From Sipunculus nudus (Eukaryota; Annelida; Sipuncula; Golfingiida; Sipunculidae): a DNA stretch of 64,000 bases. Position 1 is the stretch's first letter. Every line of letters starts with the position of its first letter. The stretch covers positions 13,603,019-13,667,018 of the forward strand of contig CM049306.1 in NCBI GenBank assembly GCA_026874595.1, written 5' to 3'. This document shows, piece by piece, positions 56,391 through 64,000 of the stretch. The position numbers were made by a program, and so were the translations under genes. The notes below the pieces were generated by a model. The model had not been told where the DNA came from. It made no database searches and saw only the letters and a program-made list of their open reading frames with translations.

Positions 56391-56411
56391 GGGGGGGGGG
56401 GGGGGGGGGGG
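56391..56411 (+). repeat. G-run of 21 in the last intron
   Basis: A homopolymer of G on + (C on the transcribed minus strand's RNA) preceded by GGGAT. It lies in the intron 56079-57113, which otherwise shows nothing recognisable. It could form a G-quadruplex on the + strand. Confidence 0.85.
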
Positions 56412-57104
56412 TAAATATTGCATTTTTACATATCTGGAATTCACAAAACTGTGCAGATGACCTAGACTTGTAAATGGAGTAAAATTTCTGCATGCAGTGA
56501 CCTAAGAGTCAAGGAATCAATACCTCAAAGATCATGCAAGGGCCCAGTTAAGGTTGTCAGAAGTCGTAATAACTCCTTCCTCCTGTCTCATACAGATAAA
56601 CATAAGCACGGAAAGGAATTTTTCATTTTATACCAATCCATTGGAAAGGTGATCTCCCAGATATTTCCCACATAACAATTACTGAAAAATACACAAAAAC
56701 AAAAAAGTATGGCAAATTGTAAAACCCCTGCTACACTGATACCCTGTGCTATTATGGGTCCCAAGTGCTGATGAAATCATAGAGCTCCGTGATTTGCAAA
56801 GCAGCCGAGCCACAACAGAGCTGAGCATCAGTCTTAACCCCAGCCTCATTCTTATTTTGCAAGGAAATATATTATTTGGTACTCAGGCTTATTGCCAAGT
56901 GTATAGCTTAAAATGGTGCACCATAACAACATGGGTTAACCATTCTGCAGAAATGTAAAAACAGAAATGACGGTTTGAAAGTTTAATATGCTGATAGGAT
57001 CTATCTATAATGGAAAGGCACATCCAATGGGAAGGCAAAACTATATTTATGCCTTTCTATTGGAAAGGTGAACATTTCATAGAATACAAATCCCTCCATA
57101 TTTA

Positions 57105-63600
<6,496 letters not shown>

Positions 63601-64000
63601 CAAAAAAAGAAAATTCTTCTAAGCCTGTTTACATCAAAAACAGTTTATACAAAACCCTTTCAAGACACAGAGCACTCCCGTATTTCTTGTTGGACTCTTT
63701 AAAAATTGATTCTTCAATATTTTTGTTTAATATTTAAGAATGCACTTCTGTTGTTCTACAAATGACTTAATAAAAATTTGCACTTTCTTATTTTAAATTT
63801 ACTATATGTACCTTTTACTTCTGACCCAAAGTTCATTTGGTCACACACCAATATCTTTGATTATGTTTTTCTTTTCAAAAGCACACACATGAAAACATGA
63901 ATGTGACTTTGTATGGCATACCACTTGTTTCCTAATATCATTTATACTCCAAATTTACTTGATTTAATGTGTATGCCTTCAAAATTCAAACATTTCTTGG
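63601..64000 (-). other. Intron continuing to the window edge
   Basis: AT-rich DNA beyond the satellite with no exon, repeat family or RNA gene that I can recognise. Confidence 0.5.

Overview
The window is animal nuclear DNA, most likely from a bivalve mollusc. Two spliced genes converge on each other and everything between and inside them is filled with repeats. There are no bacterial operons, rRNA genes or CRISPR arrays. The bivalve assignment is an inference from the repeats: short elements with hairpin ends and tandem internal cores (the pearl / DINE-1 / Helentron-associated style), a compact LTR with a tRNA-Leu-type primer site, and heavy nesting of these elements.

Left half (about 1.9-34.3 kb, + strand): a gene whose ten supported exons join in frame from 1906 to a stop at 25561-25563. 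Its 5' end lies outside the window. The product has a low-complexity Ser-Pro/Asp/Arg N-terminal part and a long charged C-terminal helix with regularly spaced tryptophans. I read it as MAP9/ASAP-like, with moderate certainty. Its 3' UTR probably continues through one or two exons to a poly(A) signal at 34295. The introns hold a nearly full-length L1/Tx1-type LINE (9310-17565, with a 19-bp target duplication) whose first ORF carries a C-terminal NADAR (YbiA-like) domain, plus several hairpin-ended elements.

Middle (34.3-51.8 kb): intergenic DNA built almost entirely from repeats. It contains a tRNA-like SINE, an LTR with primer site facing an inverted Ty3/gypsy-type pol fragment, a hAT-type MITE with a perfect 8-bp target duplication, and a three-level nest of hairpin-ended elements at 44148-49922.

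Right (51.9-64 kb, - strand): the last two coding exons of an unrecognised gene (57263-57114 and 56078-55995), a long probable 3' UTR that includes a minisatellite, and a satellite of about 6.3 kb (57290-63600) with three levels of repeat organisation. The satellite sits in an intron and starts only a few tens of bases from a splice acceptor.

The most unusual points are the NADAR-bearing LINE ORF1, and the fact that at least five sequence-unrelated repeat families share one plan: a long 5' hairpin, a GTCC/CCG-rich tract, a tandem core, a short 3' hairpin, usually a terminal CTAG, and insertion into T-runs.
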